14,266 nt of DNA from Pseudomonadota bacterium. GTDB taxonomy: Bacteria > Pseudomonadota > Gammaproteobacteria > Burkholderiales > Burkholderiaceae_B. The translations under genes and the position numbers were made by a program. Within the stretch, counting starts at the first letter, position 1. Each line of letters opens with the position of its first letter. Shown one piece after another: positions 13,324-14,266 of the stretch. The notes under the pieces were generated by a model, which was given only the letters and a program-made list of their open reading frames with translations, did not search any database and had not been told where the DNA came from. The stretch lies in assembly GCA_023387815.1 (NCBI GenBank), contig JAEWHK010000068.1, positions 1-14,266 on the forward strand. The letters run 5' to 3'.

Positions 13324-14025
13324 ATGACTGCCGTGGACAACGATACTCTTTCCCTGAAGGGAGATGAACCTTCACAGCTTGCATTCATCAATCAGGCACT
13401 GGCCGAGCTGGGCTTTGAGTGGTTCGATTACATCCAGCGACAGGCCAGTCCGTTCACCACGCCCCGCTATCATCATGTCGGCACCATTCCCGATACGCTG
13501 GTTCGACTGGGCAAGCGCCATCTGATACACGAGATCGCCACAACCACCGTCATGCAGCAGTGTTCGCTCCTGATCTGGGACTCGGCAGATTTCCTTCCAC
13601 TCTTTCCCGAGATGGCGACACTTCCGGAAACGCCGCGCTTTTACGGCCTGTTTGCACCAGGAATCAATCTGCTGGGCAATACAGCCGCAGTACTGACACT
13701 GGCGCGATCTTCGCATCCGGTCACGCCCCCGGAGCTGGAAAGCAAGCGTACCCTTCTTCACCTTGTCATTCTTGCCGTCCAGCACCTGAGTCAGCTCATA
13801 CTGGCTGCACGCTACCGACAGGCTCACGCGCCCGACTTCAACGGCCGTCAGCTCGAGATTCTCAGGTGGGTGGCTGACGGCAAAACCAATGAGGATATCG
13901 GCCGCATTCTGGGCATATCCAGCTACACCGTCAATTACCACACGAAACAGATTCTGGAGAAAACCAGCAAGCACAACCGCCACAATGCGGCACTAAGCGC
14001 GTTTATCGCCGGCCTGATCCCCTGA
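13324..14025 (+). CDS. LuxR-family transcription regulator, solo, degenerate ligand domain
   Basis: The 233-residue protein (ATG at 13324, GATAGG 7 bases upstream) has the two-part layout of quorum-sensing regulators. The N-terminal region (about 15-160) contains the family-like ELGFEWFDYIQRQ. The C-terminal LuxR/GerE helix-turn-helix (about 172-221) reads NGRQLEILRWVADGKTNEDI, then GRILGISSYTVNYHTKQILE. The ligand domain aligns only loosely: the Asp-Pro pair that contacts acyl-homoserine lactones appears as Glu-Ile (about residues 70-71), and the conserved tyrosine is not evident. A tryptophan is kept at 85 in LLIWD. No luxI-type synthase is in the window, so this is a solo regulator, possibly responding to another molecule. 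Targets are unknown; the adjacent glycine-repeat lipoprotein and leuS are neighbours only. Confidence 0.85.
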   Translation: MTAVDNDTLSLKGDEPSQLAFINQALAELGFEWFDYIQRQASPFTTPRYHHVGTIPDTLVRLGKRHLIHEIATTTVMQQCSLLIWDSADFLPLFPEMATLPETPRFYGLFAPGINLLGNTAAVLTLARSSHPVTPPELESKRTLLHLVILAVQHLSQLILAARYRQAHAPDFNGRQLEILRWVADGKTNEDIGRILGISSYTVNYHTKQILEKTSKHNRHNAALSAFIAGLIP

Positions 14026-14066
14026 CAGAATTTGCGAATGCGCCCGCAACAGGCACGGTTCTGTCA
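14023..14066. other. 8-bp inverted repeat spanning the luxR stop and the leuS promoter
   Basis: TGACAGAA (14023-14030, including the luxR-type stop codon) and TTCTGTCA (14059-14066) are perfect 8-bp complements. Within them TTGCG and CGCAA add a second 5-bp stem. No T-run follows. The right arm sits 9 bases before the leuS -10 element, in the -35 region. It could be a weak terminator of the regulator gene, an RNA 3' structure, or an operator over the leuS promoter. Confidence 0.45.
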
Positions 14067-14075
14067 TCGAGCAAC

Positions 14076-14081
14076 TATAAT
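14076..14081 (+). promoter_or_regulatory. -10 element of the probable leuS promoter
   Basis: A perfect TATAAT lies in a local AT-rich patch (CTATAATAAC) 105 bases before the leuS start codon. No hexamer at 16-18 bases upstream resembles TTGACA (GCACGG or CACGGT), so activity may depend on other contacts. Transcription from here would give a leader of about 100 bases. Confidence 0.5.
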
Positions 14082-14083
14082 AA

Positions 14084-14111
14084 CGGGTTAACCCCATTCC
14101 TTCCGGACCCG
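14084..14111 (+). other. Alternative hairpins in the leuS leader
   Basis: Within the predicted leuS leader GGGTTAACCC (14085-14094) is a 10-base palindrome. CGGGT (14084-14088) can instead pair with ACCCG (14107-14111), so two folds would compete. There is no leader peptide with leucine codons, no T-box features and no T-run. Function, if any, is unknown. Confidence 0.25.
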
Positions 14112-14186
14112 AAACAGCCTGTGTGGCCAAGCAACTTTTCACTTGCCAGCCCGCAAGCGCTCGAGTCCCATTTTGTGCGAACGACA

Positions 14187-14266
14187 ATGCAGGATCATTA
14201 CCACCCCACCGAACTCGAACAATCCGCCCAGAAGAACTGGCAGGAGCGTGATGCCTATCGCGTGAC
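14187..14266 (+). CDS. leuS: Leucyl-tRNA synthetase, N-terminal part (cut by window edge)
   Basis: LeuS charges tRNA-Leu with leucine. Only the first 26 codons are present: MQDHYHPTELEQSAQKNWQE, then RDAYRV, which matches the characteristic start of bacterial LeuS (Tyr-X-Pro, then helix, QXXW and the acidic/aromatic AYRV/F end). The rest runs off the right edge. The ATG at 14187 has no clear ribosome-binding site. A -10 element 105 bases upstream probably drives it. The identification rests on a short segment but a distinctive one. Confidence 0.85.
   Translation, partial: MQDHYHPTELEQSAQKNWQERDAYRV

Overview
The window looks like a stretch of ordinary chromosome from a betaproteobacterium, most likely of the Alcaligenaceae (the Bordetella / Achromobacter / Advenella group). 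Three things point there: the rpsF-priB-rpsR ribosomal cluster, the xseB-ispA-dxs isoprenoid operon followed by the zinc-independent GTP cyclohydrolase folE2, and the sequence character of FolE2, Dxs, HtpX and PolA. The family assignment is inference from protein character and gene order, and the genus is not settled. No phage genes, transposase, CRISPR array, rRNA or tRNA was seen.

Layout. Bases 1-904 (minus strand) carry rpsF, priB and the start of rpsR. They are preceded by a leader of about 320 bases (905-1222) with foldable RNA that may be the S6:S18 autoregulatory site. Bases 1223-5144 (minus) are a compact biosynthetic operon read xseB, ispA, dxs, folE2. It makes DXP and farnesyl diphosphate and starts folate synthesis; xseB is a small exonuclease VII subunit that overlaps ispA by 4 bases. 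A near-consensus sigma-70 promoter (5346-5374) drives a divergent gene for a stand-alone Rieske non-heme iron oxygenase (5458-6597) whose Rieske motif carries an unusual insertion.

Bases 6598-6738 hold a stem-loop and a run of about four 21-bp tandem repeats. A strong intrinsic terminator for the oxygenase follows, reaching into the 3' end of a convergent EamA-type transporter gene (6739-7623). Next come htpX (7810-8694, membrane metalloprotease), then polA (minus, 8891-11608, with all three domains and an intact proofreading motif set). A LOG-family nucleotide phosphoribohydrolase-like gene (11607-12275) starts head to head with polA, so that both start codons share one CATG.

The right end (12276-14186) is the least conserved part. 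It holds a small cysteine-containing lipoprotein (minus), a glycine-repeat lipoprotein (plus), a solo LuxR-type regulator with a degenerate autoinducer domain, and several inverted repeats. It ends at the first 26 codons of leuS (14187 onward).

Most genes are housekeeping genes of known function. The points most worth following are the Rieske oxygenase and its insertion, the tandem repeats beside the terminator, the zero-gap divergent polA/LOG pair, and the lipoprotein/LuxR segment with its inverted repeats. I see no complete, obviously new defence or mobile system.
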